Below are positions 46,490-58,629 of a DNA stretch of 64,000 bases, one piece after another. The translations under genes were made by a program, and so were the position numbers. The DNA comes from Nilaparvata lugens (taxonomy: Eukaryota > Arthropoda > Insecta > Hemiptera > Delphacidae). The notes below the pieces were generated by a model. The model did no database searches. It saw only the letters and a program-made list of their open reading frames with translations, and was not told the origin of the DNA. Each line of letters opens with the position of its first letter. The first letter of the stretch is position 1. The stretch spans positions 23,512,707 to 23,576,706 of the forward strand of contig NC_052506.1 in the NCBI RefSeq assembly GCF_014356525.2. Direction: 5' to 3'.

Positions 46490-46830
46490 CTCCAGAATGA
46501 CTCAGAGTCGTGGTAGAATCACTTGAGTCGTCTAATCATGGTAGAGTAACTCAAAATTCACTCGAGTCATTTGTTTTTCCTCCGCTAGTTAGCGCTCCGA
46601 TCGCTACCAAAGGATGATGAATAAATTCAACAAAGACTGCTGATAGAGTATTCTCGTCGATATTAGGGAGTTCAACGCCCAATTCTAAACTCCACGTTAC
46701 GTTATTAACGATGGTTTGACGGCGGTGCATGGAAACTCCCTAACAACTATTGTGACTAGTGAGTTTCGAATGCTTATTTATTGTTACCGGTTATTAAATA
46801 AAACACACTCACACTTACGCTCCGATATTG
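46490..46830 (+). other. 3' UTR of gene 1 (shortest form)
   Basis: This follows the stop codon and runs to the first aataaa at 46797-46802. The real 3' UTR could be longer, since further aataaa words occur (for example near 49708). Confidence 0.5.
46797..46802 (+). terminator. Poly(A) signal of gene 1
   Basis: A canonical aataaa about 310 bp after the stop codon. The next 30-40 bp contain tcacactt and gttgtattt-like GU-rich candidates. The AT-rich context makes chance occurrence possible. Confidence 0.5.
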
Positions 46831-48149
46831 TATTCTACAACAATAAAAAATACCGTATTCGTAGTAGAAACTGCAACAATCTTATTGGATAACTTTTTTC
46901 TGTTTTTCGAAAATATCTTGGCTTTTGTGTATAGATGAAAATATTGTTAATTAGCTGTTGTTGGCCATTGATGAATTAGAGCGAAATAAATGTAGTATTT
47001 TTCATTTGATACTGTAAAAACTGTGAAAATCGAAATTTTGAAGAGGATATTTAAAGGTCTTTGAATAAATAATGTTGATAAGGTGCCTCTTCGTTATCAA
47101 ATAATACTAAACTGCATTATTATTCTTAGTTTTAAACTATTATAGTGTGACATCCAATCAGCTGGTCTGATTAGTGATGTCACCATGTAGCAGTAAATTA
47201 GTATAATAATATTATTGAATCCATGAATTTGAGGATACTATTATTGTCGAATCCAAAAATAAAATACTCGAAGCTAAATATAATAGGCATTGTCTCAATC
47301 AATAATAATAGTAGAACAATGTTCGCTACAGAAGTATCGATATATTTATCATCAATCAAATAATCAATAAAATACAGTTGAAAGAAGTGAACGATGTGGT
47401 ATTGTGCTAGTGTCAATTAGCCTGCCTGTGTAGCAGTGTTTCAAAAATTCAAGATTTACTCGACTAAAAGCCATCGGCAATGATATTAGCTACATATTTT
47501 TGTAAGCGTATATAGATATGTTTTTATAAAATACAGAATAACGTTAACTGAGAATTAGCAAAAATTATAAATTAGTTTTAGACTCGAATGGTGATCTCTC
47601 GATTTTTATGCAGTGAAACTATTTATTATCTCCAAATTTAATTTATAGATTTATTTTTATGCACACCCATATCTCATGAATCTCATTGAAGAATATAGGA
47701 ATTTTACCAACCCCTCTACCATCTAACATCACTTAATCATTGATATTATATTGAAAGTTGCACTTGAAATTCGCTTTAATTAATGAAGCAGTTTATTTAG
47801 ATCTAAACTGCAGTTCAACTAGTTATTGACAAAATAAATCTTGTCAAATTTATTCCTATCTGTAGCAGAATCATTGTAAATTCTAAGGAAGTTTTTGATG
47901 CTATTGAGGGCATTTTGAGTATTAAAACTACTGATGAAGATTGCTAGAGGTATCTGTATCTGCGATGCTCTGTTTTTAGTGTCCAAGTGCCTAGCAACTG
48001 TCACCAAAAACTTGAGTTGAACGTTTTTTTGTTACCAAGTTCTTGAAGAGCAATTTATTCTATTCAAGAGATCCAATCATTTGATAGGTTCGACATCATC
48101 ACAATCCCTGATTTCCCTTACGTTATTTGTACAAGCCTCTTTCACCCTC

Positions 48150-48194
<45 letters not shown>

Positions 48195-50535
48195 CTCCCC
48201 AATGCAAATGGTGCAGCGCATTCCAATCTCTTTACCACTCTCAACCAATATTATTATACTTTAATTTGTTATGTATTTTATTATTATCCAACATGATTAC
48301 TATTTGTGTCCCCCAACATTATAAAGTTTTTCTCATCTCTACTATTGTACATTGATAATAATCAAATAAATTGTTGTTTTTTATATATTTTAATTGATTT
48401 GTTGTTTCATATATTGTCAATTAATTTGTTGTTTGTTTTGTGCACTCTTTGAGAAGGTCGGCTAACCATATCTATATAAATCTAGAAAACGTATTCTAGC
48501 TTTCTCTTACTCTCAACAAGTTTTTGGGCCAACTCTTTCTTCGAAGTTGAATAGTATATTCTTCTGAGACAGTATTTACTAATCATTTAAAAAAGTGGTA
48601 ACTGCCCGTTCCCATACAAATTTCTTTTAACCATCTATGATGAAAATATTAATCGCTAAATAAGTATGAATTATATCATTTGGCGTAGAAAAGACTGCAT
48701 AGTGTTTCCCAACATATCACTTCAATTCAAATTGTAGGCCTATCGGAGAAAATCCACTTTCGAAATCAAAACTTCGGTACAGTAGTATTTTGTCTCAGAA
48801 TCCCTTATTTCTTGATTTAATAATGTAAAGTTGATTTCACAGAAATCGGCAATTATGACACACTAAATGAAATAGATTACGCAAACAATTTTGAATAGTT
48901 CTAGACATTGAATATAAGAAAAAAATTATAATATAGTTGTGTTGCTTTCTTTCTCTTTAAAATGTTTGTGATAATTGGATATTTATTTTCACTGGTACTC
49001 CTAGCTTTTAAATTGTGCTGATATTATCTTGATAAATGTGGTAAATGATATTAGCTTTTTTCTAAATATCGAATAACCAAAAAATGGCAAGCCTATGTCT
49101 ATACAGTGTAAAGATATTAATAAAGATTATAACGATGATGATATTATTAGAAATTACGATAAATATGTAAATTATAGCGAATTATTTATAGAATGAAATT
49201 GAATATTGTTTTTATCCGAATATTTTCCAAACAGAATGTGAAATATCTTTGTCTTTATTTCAATTATGGTATTATTTCTCTGAAAAACTGTCATTGTGTA
49301 AATTATATTTATTTATTACACTATTTGCAATTAATCTGTTTTGATGTGTCAAACCATGCTGTGCTGAATCAGTGAATACTAAAATTATTATTTATTATCA
49401 TCAATTTTATTGTTATTATAATTATCAATCCCTTGATTTTTTTCGAGAAGGCAACTTCATTCAAAGAGTGGCCTAATTTTTTAATATGTGTATAAAATAA
49501 TCAAACATTGAAAATAATGTAGAGTACTGTAATTGTATCTTGACACAAAAATTATTATTAACAATGATGATGAAACTATTTTATTGTTATTAATATTATT
49601 ATGAAAAATGAAAACCTGTATATGTACAATACATGTTGGCAGATCAGTGTATTATGTATATTCTTGTAATGTATATGTATTATGTACATAGACTGAATTC
49701 GCATGAATAAAACACAATGGTTTTATATATTTATATATATGTGTATGTATATTATGTATGTTGTTATGAAAAATACACATATACATAAGTATATATTTCA
49801 ATAATGTATATAATATTTTGTTATTTATTCTACCCACCTTGAAACTTAATCCGACCTAATTCTAATTTGAATAAAAAATGTCTCTTAACATGATGAGAGG
49901 AAAATGAAGCCAATCAGAAACTAAAAAGGTGATGAAATTGTATTTCATTTATGATAATAATATGTGGAACGAAGTAGCCAATAGGAATCTGATAAGAGGT
50001 AACCATTTCACTCCTCCTGACTTGGATACTCCATTGTATTGAGTTATAACATTATATTACGTTATACTTGGTGACAGGCAACCAGAGACCACGAGATTGT
50101 TATGAAAATGCGGTATGTTAGTCTGTATTGGTGATATAATACGATTGTTATCGATATAAAGTGGTAGATAAAACAAGGGAAACGAATGGTAATATGAAAC
50201 TTCCATTCCAACTTTTTACTACACCTCATATTTCTAGAATATGGCTCATATTTATTTTGTTGAAATGAAATTTCTTCCATGCTCAGTGCAATGTAATTGA
50301 ATTGTTCAATTTACATAACAACATGATTAAGAATGGAGGAAGCTCTACTTTGCATATTTTAAGGTCATCAAACACCCAGCTACGTGTAGCTAGAAATGCG
50401 TCTTCGGAAGACGTAGCCGTCCTATTTCCTAATGTAAAATCCAAGCTACGAATCTGTCCCGTTCACACCAGCATAGCGTAGCTTTCAATATTGGGAGATA
50501 GGACAGCTACGTCTTCCAAATACATACTACTGAAG
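46831..50535. other. Intergenic or long 3' UTR, AT-rich
   Basis: I see no exon. Features are a (ct)n microsatellite at 48152-48191 and an (atgt)n-like stretch near 49640-49760. The short frames have no family signature. Confidence 0.5.
48152..48191. repeat. (CT)n microsatellite
   Basis: About twenty perfect ct units. Confidence 0.95.
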
Positions 50536-51231
50536 TGAGGTCCACATTAAAATGGCAGTGTTTAATTACCAATTGTTATTTATTTAGCGTATGGCAGCAT
50601 ATATACACAACACATTAAGGCCCGTTTGCACAGTATAGATTGCTGAACTCGATTAAGTTAATCGAGTTTAAGTAGTTAATCCAAAAGTTAAAACTTGAAT
50701 CGGTTTTCTCAGTGCATTTACTAATCCAGTTTAAGTAAAACTAGTTTAGCGTTAAGTTGGTAATAGAATGTCATCGTTTATAATATTAGGAAGGCTGATT
50801 TTACAGGAAATTTGTTTACAAACCATCAGTAATTTGAGGTTATGTAGCTACTATTTTAGTATTTTCTTGTTCTTGTTCAAAATCCACAGAGTTGTAAGCT
50901 GTACGGTTCTAAAAGTGAAAAGCGATCAAGAAATTCCTTAAAAACTTACGTTTAGTTGGCACCAGAAAATATATTTTAGAATGTAAGATAAAAAAGTTAT
51001 TTTGTTACGCTTGAATCTACTATGGTCTTTCTCGTTTATTAGAAATCTCTCGAAAGCAATATATATCTCATTTATGTGTTATTAAAAACATGTTTTCCAA
51101 TCGAAGACCACAGTTAAAAATTGTCTTATTTTCTATCAAGTGGTTTATTCAATCAAAATACTAAATTGGCAGTTGCTGTACTCAAGCAAAACCGTTAAAA
51201 AATTCTCTATCCCAGAATAAATTATTTAAGA

Positions 51232-51350
51232 TTTTTACATTTATTGATTCATGCTGTTTTTAAGTCTTTACTATTTTTATGCTCTGGAATTTTTATTAGA
51301 GGATTTCTAGGTACACAGGATATTCGGTATATAGGTAATTTAGGATTTCA
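51232..51350 (+). pseudogene. NUMT: mitochondrial ND5 fragment
   Basis: In frame from 51232 the DNA reads LLIHAVFKSLLFLCSG, then TQDIRYMGNLGFQ when ATA is read as Met. This is the highly conserved ND5 (NADH dehydrogenase subunit 5) stretch H-A-x-F-K-x-L-L-F-x-x-x-G ... Q-D-I-R-x-M-G. An AGA codon in it fits Ser of the invertebrate mitochondrial code. About 40 codons remain without a frameshift, so the insertion is fairly young. It is not functional. Confidence 0.92.
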
Positions 51351-51411
51351 GAGTATCGTCGTGGTATTCCAGTTAATCCTAAAAAATGTTGGGGAAAAAA
51401 AGTTAAATTTA
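51351..51411 (-). pseudogene. NUMT: mitochondrial COX1 fragment
   Basis: On the minus strand the DNA reads [12 protein letters not shown], then TGMPRRY, the invariant [16 protein letters not shown] motif of cytochrome c oxidase subunit 1 (helix XI region). It abuts the ND5 piece directly. The two genes are several kb apart in insect mtDNA, so this is a joined pair of fragments. In mtDNA ND5 and COX1 lie on opposite strands, and here also, so both pieces derive from the same mtDNA strand orientation. Confidence 0.92.
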
Positions 51412-51889
51412 TTTGTTTTTTGCCCAATTTTTCTCAGTTTCAAAATTTCTTCGCAGTAATCTTCATCAATCGCATTGAAAACTTCTATCAATTCCTGCAT
51501 TACAATTATTTTTACATTCAAATAATGATTCACTATAACCTAAATTAATAATAATTATCGTCTACAGAAGCATTAAAAACAACCGTCGAAAAATAATTTA
51601 CTATAAGCTGTTTCCCCATCAAATCTTTACAGATGTCAAGTTAATCCAAATTATTTGGTTTAAACCTCCTGCTTTGGGGTTATACTTTCCGAGAGTTTAA
51701 ACTCAATACAGAGTTTAAACTGATACTGTGCAAACGGAATTTTAGTTTAAACAAAAAAAATCCAGATTTGGTTTAAGCTTAAGCTTAAACTTACACTGTG
51801 CAAACGGCCCTTATAATCACAAAATTCGCAAAAAAGTATACAATTGAAAATTCATAGATAAAACGAATAAAATATCTCAGTCACTTTTG

Positions 51890-52140
51890 ACCTGGAAATT
51901 AGAGGCATGCTTCCAGGGTATTTCAGTAGGCTATTGATGCTGGTTTAGCCACCAGGAAATCTTCCTGTGCACCCGTGTATGCTGATCTGGGACACTCCTC
52001 CACTATGTGTCTCACAGTCTGCACTGCTCCACACTCACAGAAAGGGGAGTCTGCCTACCCCCACTTATGCATCAGTTAGGCACATCTACCATGACGAGTT
52101 CGTACCCAATTCAATGCCGACCATGTTTTACGAGGCAAAT
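51890..52140 (-). pseudogene. LINE C-terminal zinc-knuckle remnant
   Basis: The minus strand reads ECGAVQTVRHIVEECPRS, then AYTGAQEDFLVAKPASIA. This is the Cys/His motif (C-G-x-x-Q-T-x-x-H-I-x-x-E-C-P) found near the 3' end of ORF2 in jockey- and R1-like non-LTR retrotransposons. Only this tail remains, interrupted by stops. Confidence 0.8.
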
Positions 52141-52600
52141 CGAAGAACAATTGTATTGCTATCATTCAAAAAACGGATAGCGCTATCTCTTTCTCTCTTT
52201 GCTCTGATGCCAGATTGTTTTTAACAATGTAGAAATATAATTAATTAACAAAATATGAAAATTCATTATGAAATAATTGAAAAATATAATTTCTTGCTTG
52301 ATAAAATATAATTGATTATTTTAAACGAGAATAAGCAGTTAATATTACATCAATAAAACGGTACCAGTTACCCTCCATGGAAGGCATTGACAAGACAGAG
52401 GATCGGCAAACGTTGATGACCTTTTCTTACAAGTTAGGTACTGTATTTAAAATTTTCTCACTTTAGTAAGATTTATGTTATAAAGTCACCTACTGATTAA
52501 CATTGGTGCTGCTATCCTTGTCTGTCATTAGACAAAGATGATTGCTCTATCCTTTTCTAGCCCCGCAACGATGCCAGATTGTTTTAGAAAATTTAAAAAT
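52141..52600. repeat. Scrambled 'gtgaggtccac' family fragments
   Basis: Family words appear without clear ends: ttgctatcattcaaaaaacg gatagcgctatc, gatgccagattgtttttaac, ccatggaaggcattgacaag, and again gctgctatccttgtctgtca near 52507. A possible end (gaagtgaggtccacattaaa) lies at 50533, so the 50.6-kb transposon and the LINE tail may have inserted into one such element. Confidence 0.5.
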
Positions 52601-52855
52601 GGGATGAATTGCCGAAATATTGAAATTATTATTTTTTTTTAAATACTATTGCAATCTAGTCTAAAAAGACTAATGAGCAATTTTTTCCCAATATAATACG
52701 AGGTTAAATTTTAATAACTTAGTTCTCACCAGGACTACTACTTCTAGCAACTAACTTGAAATTAACAAAAGATAATAATAGTAATATATGAATAGATTAT
52801 CATGTATTATAATATACACATTCACACTACCAACACTGCTCTGCTTTTAACATTT

Positions 52856-54115
52856 TCACTCCACAACATTAAACAACTCGAAGGGTTTGGTCCGCTTCAA
52901 ACTGCGCAGCACATGTGTGTTGTCAAGTAGCTGAGCGACTCCTTCATTTTCATGCCGTTGGATCCTGTCTGCATGCTTGCGTGCGAAGCGCCCAATCTCT
53001 GTTGCAACGAACTCCACCTCCAAGTCTCTGCGAATGTCGGCGTTTCGGCTGAATCTTGGAGCATTGAAGATGTTCCTCAAAACTTTGTTCTGGAATCGTT
53101 GGATTACATCGACCTTGCTCTTGCTGGCACAGCCCCAGAGTTGGATTCCATAAATACATATGGGTTTCAGGATTTGCTTGTAGATGAGGGTCTTGTTGTA
53201 GGTTGAAAGAGCAGAATTTCGGCCTATCAACGTATATTTTTCTATATCTGATACCTAGTTCTTCTCTCTTCTTCTTCACATGTGCTTTCCAACGCAACCT
53301 TGCATCCAGAGTCATGCCTAGGTATCCTGCTTGACTCTGAAATATCTTCCCACTAGATATGACTCCAATATTTCAGTGTATTCAATTGTAGGCATAGTTC
53401 TTAATTCTGCTAATAGGCATCTATGCCACACCTTATCAAATGCTTGGGCAACATCCAGGAATACTGCACTACAAATTTTCTTCTCTTCAAGAGCCATCTC
53501 AATTAAATTGGTGATTCTGTGGACTTGCTCTATGGTGGTGTGTTTCTCTCTAAATCCGAATTGATGTTTTGGTACCAACTTCTTAATCTCTATAATTGGC
53601 TTTAATCTTTTCAAAATCAGTTTTTCAAAAAGTTTTGAGATTACAGGTAGGAGAGAGGTTAGCCTGTAAGATGTAACATCATGTGGTGATTCTCCAGGCT
53701 TTAAAATCATGATGACTTCTGCAACTTTCCAGTAATCTGGGACAAATCTCAGCCTGAAACATGTATTTATGAGGAATGTAAGCTTCAAGAGAGCCTTCCT
53801 AGGAAGCTGTTTCAATACATCTCCAGTTATGAGATCAAACCCTGGTGCTTTCCTGGTTTTGATGCTACTCTTGATCATATTTTCCACTTCAATTACAGTG
53901 ACTGATGTGATCCTTGCTGATTCTTGAACAGTATGTGGCAGATGTTCATCATCATCATAGCTGTCATCAGTTTTAAAGATGTTCTCCACATGATTTGCAA
54001 ACCTAGTTGATTTTTATTTGTTGTCTCTAGCCCACGTACCATCCACAGTTTTAAATGGGTACATTTTGGCTTGAAGTCTTTTTAATGCACTTTGTAGCTT
54101 TCCATAGAGAGTAGT
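52856..54115 (-). pseudogene. Jockey-like LINE ORF2, broken
   Basis: The first part (minus strand, 53989 down to 53318) has reverse transcriptase blocks: KAPGFDLITGDVLKQLP, TSYRLTSLLPVISKLFEKLI, HQFGFREKHTT and AVFLDVAQAFDKVWH (the block with the first catalytic Asp). The frame then jumps, without the YADD box, to MTLDARLRWKAHV and, in another frame, LKPICIYGIQLWG and the C-terminus near 52856. So an internal deletion at about 53310 removed the catalytic centre, and at least one frameshift and a stop near 54018 break it. The 5' half (endonuclease) is absent. Confidence 0.9.
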
Positions 54116-54194
54116 CAGTACTTTAAAGTATGAAATGAATTTTTCCAAGAAGAATAAAATTTATAATTTTTAACAAGAATGAACAAGATCAGAT

Positions 54195-56018
54195 TATTGA
54201 CCGAACGTAGTGAGGTCTATGTTTTAACCCGGATTTTCTTTTGTCTGTCTGTATGTAACGCGATTACGGCCAAACGCGTTGATAGAATTTGATGAGATTT
54301 GGCAAGAGTATTCCTTTTCAACTGCGCGTCTATATATTCAAGGTTTTTTGAAATTTTGCATTTTAAGGATAATATAAAAAGGAAAGGAATTCCTCCATAC
54401 TCTGATATCACTATCATCTACTTTAAAGATAGGATTAATCAGACTATAGAATTATTCATAATTAATCAGTTGACAAGTTGTATTCATTGCATATGCATTA
54501 CACAGGTGTCTGGCCGTGTCTATTTATAAATTTCTATCAGGTAGGGTTTCAATATTTTTTGTGATGCATGCCCATAAGTATCAATATTCTCAAATTTGAA
54601 ATACAAAATTTAATAGGTGATTGAAAATGAAATAAAAAATGATTAAATGAACTGAATGAACTCTTTAGAACTCCGAAGAAATTATAATATTCTTGATTGA
54701 AAAGAATTAATTTTAAAATGGTTGAAAAATATTTTTATCAGATGGAAAGATTAATCTATCACGAAAATGGATGAATCATCATGAATCATATGGGATACAA
54801 ATTCAAACGTGAACTGAGTTTATTAACAATATCGGGGCACCGAGCTTTGCTCGTTATTTATTTATTGACTTTTGATAAACCGAACACAATTTTTTAAAAT
54901 GATTGGGGAAGAACCGTACTAAAACAGGCACAGCCCAAAACTGTTTCTTCTTCGAATTTTGATTTATACACTATAAATATTCCAGAAAGTAGGTTATATG
55001 TTCGTTCCATACACTTGTAATCAGGTTCAATTTTCTGTTCAAACATTTGAAAATGTATAATTTAGATTATATACAAACCAAATTGAATAACAAAATAACA
55101 CTCACTAATCACTTGAAATTGTCAAATAATGATTAACTTTGAAAATTATGATAATTATAGGTACTCTAGTTTAGGAGGATTATATCATGTCATGTCAACA
55201 AATCAGATTATGTTGATCAAATCGATTAAATTGTCTAGCTAGATAAAATTTCTCGCTGATTGAGACACAGCGGGAAATAATTCGGTCTCTCTCCAACACA
55301 GGCACATGCATCTTCTGTTATCGAGAGACGACGAAATTATCATCTGTTTTCCAATGATGAATAATCCTTTTAATGTCGTTCAGCGAGTTTTCCAAAGAAT
55401 GAGACCTAGTGCAATCGAATCTTTAAATCATAAACACATACCATAAGCACATCCACACTGATACACTATTTATTTGATCAGATCATGCTTACACAAGATT
55501 TAATTATCTTATAACGCTTTCGGGAATTTAGCGCGAGAAAACCAGAAGACATCTAGGCGCCAAGACGAACTGTTATATATTAAGTTCTTTGCATCCTATT
55601 AATAGTGCATGAAAATTGAATTCAATGAGGCATGCAATTTATAGTCTACACAGCTGTTAATGTTTTACCAAGTTACATTGAGATATTGAATTGCATGCGT
55701 CATGGCTTGCAATTTATAGTCAACTCGACAGCTGATTTATGATTAATAATTCTATAGTCTGATTTTTACTCTAATATTGATGACGTATGAAGGAGGCTCC
55801 TTTTTCCTTTTATATTATCCTTGAAATGCAAAATTTCCAAAAACCTTGTATAAGCTTATACGTCGACGCGCAATTTAAAAAGGAACATACCTGTCAAATT
55901 TCATGAAAATCTATTACCACACGTTTCGCCGGAAATGCGCAACATATAAACATCTAAACATTAAGAGAAATGCCAAATCGTCGACTTGAATCTTAGACCT
56001 CACTTCGCTCGGTCAATT
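54195..56018. mobile_element. Foldback element with attgaccgaacgtagtgagg ends
   Basis: The left end attgaccgaacgtagtgagg is mirrored by cctcacttcgctcggtcaat at 56018. Homology extends about 300 bp inward on both sides (gcgattacggccaaacgcgt, ggttttttgaaattttgcat, ggaattcctccatactctga at the left, mirrored less exactly at the right). No transposase is recognisable in the 1.2-kb middle. A piece of the same end is at 60599-60890. Confidence 0.8.
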
Positions 56019-56533
56019 ATCTACCTTAGAAGGGGTTGGAAGTATGAAAATCGGCAACACTATAGTCATATCATTTTTACTGACGTTAAACGTGGATCTG
56101 ATGTGAAAGATATAATTATAGTGAAATCTCGAATCATAGAGAAAGCATATAGGATATACGCTTCTACAATAAATAATGACGATATAAGCTGACAAAGGAA
56201 TGTTTGATGAAATAGGTCACCCAATGGTAATTCCAATTCAATAATCATAATAATTAGGTATTTTTTATTTATTTTCATTGAAATCTTTAGTTTGTGTTTA
56301 TTTTCTAAGAAAATTATCATAATGATAATAATGCTTATCAAAGCATTTCGAATAATACCATAATATTTCCATTTAAAAATAATCAAACTTCTAACAAAAC
56401 CCAAACCAAAGCCCTTCTAACTTAAACAGATGTAAATAATATTTATACAGAAACTGTTAGTCAGGATGAACTGATATCCAGAAAAACTGAGACCACAGAG
56501 AAGAAAAAAAAATCAGTCTACTTTGTGCTGAGC

Positions 56534-57137
56534 TTAGACCAGTGATAGAATAGACACGGCCTATAGTATATTCATACTGAAAGTCGATGAAGCCAACATG
56601 TACTGCCATATCTCCAAATCGTGACGTCAGCATCAGATAGAAAACTTTTCTGTAGAGTTTGTTTACATTGTTTTATAAAGCAGATTGTGTCTATTTCAGC
56701 GGGAGTTTATCATTTTAATGAATAAAAATTTACATCCTTCTGAAATAGACACAATCTGGAAGTTTTCGATGATGACGTCATGATTTGGAGATATGGAAGT
56801 TGATGTTGGCTTCAGAGGCTAGACCACAGAATAGGTACAGAAAGGAAACTTGAAATCAATCGCCTATCTAACCAATGCTTTTTAGATGACGCCAATACTA
56901 AACACGTCACGTGGCCTTGGGAAGTTCCAATCCTGGTCTTCTGATTGGCTCGGGGCAGTGAATGAGATCAATTGATCCGGATCATTAAAAGTGATCCGAA
57001 CCTATCATCCATACTATTACAACGCGGCGCTTCCTAACAAGATGGCGGATTTTAGCGTCAGGGTACTAACCAAGTTTCCATACTGTATGTATACTGTGAC
57101 TAGACTTCCCAGCGTGTCTATTCTATAACTGGTCTAA
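56534..57137. mobile_element. Nested palindromic element
   Basis: The outer ends ttagaccagtgatagaatag and ctattctataactggtctaa are inverted repeats. Inside, 56575-56815 is a second palindrome (aagccaacatgtactgccat, atctccaaatcgtgacgtca, cagattgtgtctatttcag, all mirrored). One foldback element appears to have inserted into another. Confidence 0.75.
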
Positions 57138-57429
57138 GGTCGTGCTAAGGTGCTGAGACCTATATAAGACGGTCAATTTGCAGGTCGGTCAGTTTTTAGG
57201 TCGGTCAGATGGTATACACCCTTATTATATTATACTCCCTGGTTGGTATGGATCCCTTTAATGGCCGACTAGCAATCTGTGTCTTCAAATCAGTCTCACA
57301 TCGACAATCTTTTTAAAACAGAGTCGATTGCAGTAATTTATTCAAATCAAATTTTGATTATCCAAACTTCTAAGAAATATTCATCTACATATTTATATAA
57401 ATCGTTCAAGATTTGAGTTCATCATTATG
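57138..57429. other. Intergenic stretch upstream of gene 2
   Basis: It contains a small direct repeat (aggtcggtcag twice, 57182-57207). Otherwise AT-rich, with no gene. Confidence 0.4.
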
Positions 57430-57675
57430 GAAGTTAACGACTGATGGCAACACTGTACAGTTGGCAGCCATTCTATGTTAATTGCTATTATTGCAAATGG
57501 CTGTCAATTTTTATCGCTTTTGAGGAGGATCCAGAAATTAGTTTATAAATATTATATTATAACTGAAAAGTGTTTTACTAATGTGCTATAATATTTATTA
57601 CTGATTGCTATTTGTTTTGTGCTATTTTGCTGTCATCAAACATTGATAATAATCTCCCTTGTGAAAACTGGAAAG
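57430..57675 (+). other. Candidate 5' non-coding exon of gene 2
   Basis: The sequence gaaaactggaaag is followed by gtaagt at 57676, a consensus donor, and lies upstream of the acceptor at 60272-60273 in the right orientation. The proposed start of the exon is a guess. The region has an ATG-poor, unique sequence and sits just downstream of element-rich DNA. If real, the first intron is 2.6 kb. Confidence 0.3.
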
Positions 57676-58629
57676 GTAAGTTACACGACAGGACAGGTCT
57701 ACTTTTAATCAATCCGGCATTAATATTCTTCTTTGCTTTTTTAATCCCTTCCTGCATTTTCTATTTTTCCCAAGTTATAATACTTTTTTAAATTTAAATA
57801 TGCTGTACACTTCGGCTGCCAGCTTACCTACCGTATTTTAATGCTTCTTCAAAAACAGTGTTTTAGTGTTTTTCCTAGAATCAGGCCTATTCCAATAAAA
57901 GGAAGTAATAGGTTATGAGTACTTGGAGCCAGTATTATTATTGTTATTTGATTGCTCCAAATGCTTTATTTTTTAACTCATTAGGCTAACAAGTATATTT
58001 TTATAAAATTTAATTGTGTAGTATATTAACTTTATCAGATTATTACAGATAAGTTATGTTTCTGTTATCAATAATAAAACAATTATTGTTAAATTATTAG
58101 TTACGGCCTACATCCAAAACTAGCATCTAGACTAGGCTAGAGTTAATTTTTGCTTGTATAGAAGTAAATTGGCATTTTTTCATCTGAATTTTAATCTAGT
58201 AGGCTAAATAGTAATAGATAGTCCTATTAGTGTTTCATGTAAATAAATAACTTACCCAAAAAATATTATGTTGTGTTTTTTATATTTACAAATCCCAATT
58301 CATTATTTTCTTAATCTTTCAACAGTTTATATTCTTTGGTCAAATTATTATACTGAAAGAATTCATATTTAAATATTATAATTCTTCTTGGTACCTTTAC
58401 TTTAAAAGGATGCATTTTGATATTGTGTTACAATAGGGCTAGTTCGGTTAGGTTGGCTTGTTAGATGTTAAATTAAAATGTAATGTCTTCATTGAAAAAA
58501 TAGTCTAATCTATAAATCTACCATTAATATAGGCTAGCATAACCACTTTAATGGTTCATGAACTTCAATTAACATTAACTAACCATTATAATTTTATACG
58601 TTAGTAGCTGGCTTAGATGCAACCATCTA

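Larger units (their letters stand above)
50616..51813. mobile_element. DNA transposon with cgtttgcacagt ends, carrying a NUMT
   Basis: The left end taaggcccgtttgcacagta and the right end cactgtgcaaacggccctta are inverted repeats; subterminal repeats of ttaagct / agtttaaac type crowd both ends. The element is about 1.2 kb. A minus-strand frame (51412-51533; [29 protein letters not shown]) may be a remnant of its own protein, cut by mitochondrial sequence at 51411. A small relative is at 39506-39652. Confidence 0.8.

Noticed and set aside
51348..51533. 61-codon minus frame as one protein
   Set aside because: Its first 40 codons may be transposon-derived, but the remainder is COX1 mitochondrial sequence read in the wrong frame, so it is a chimera.
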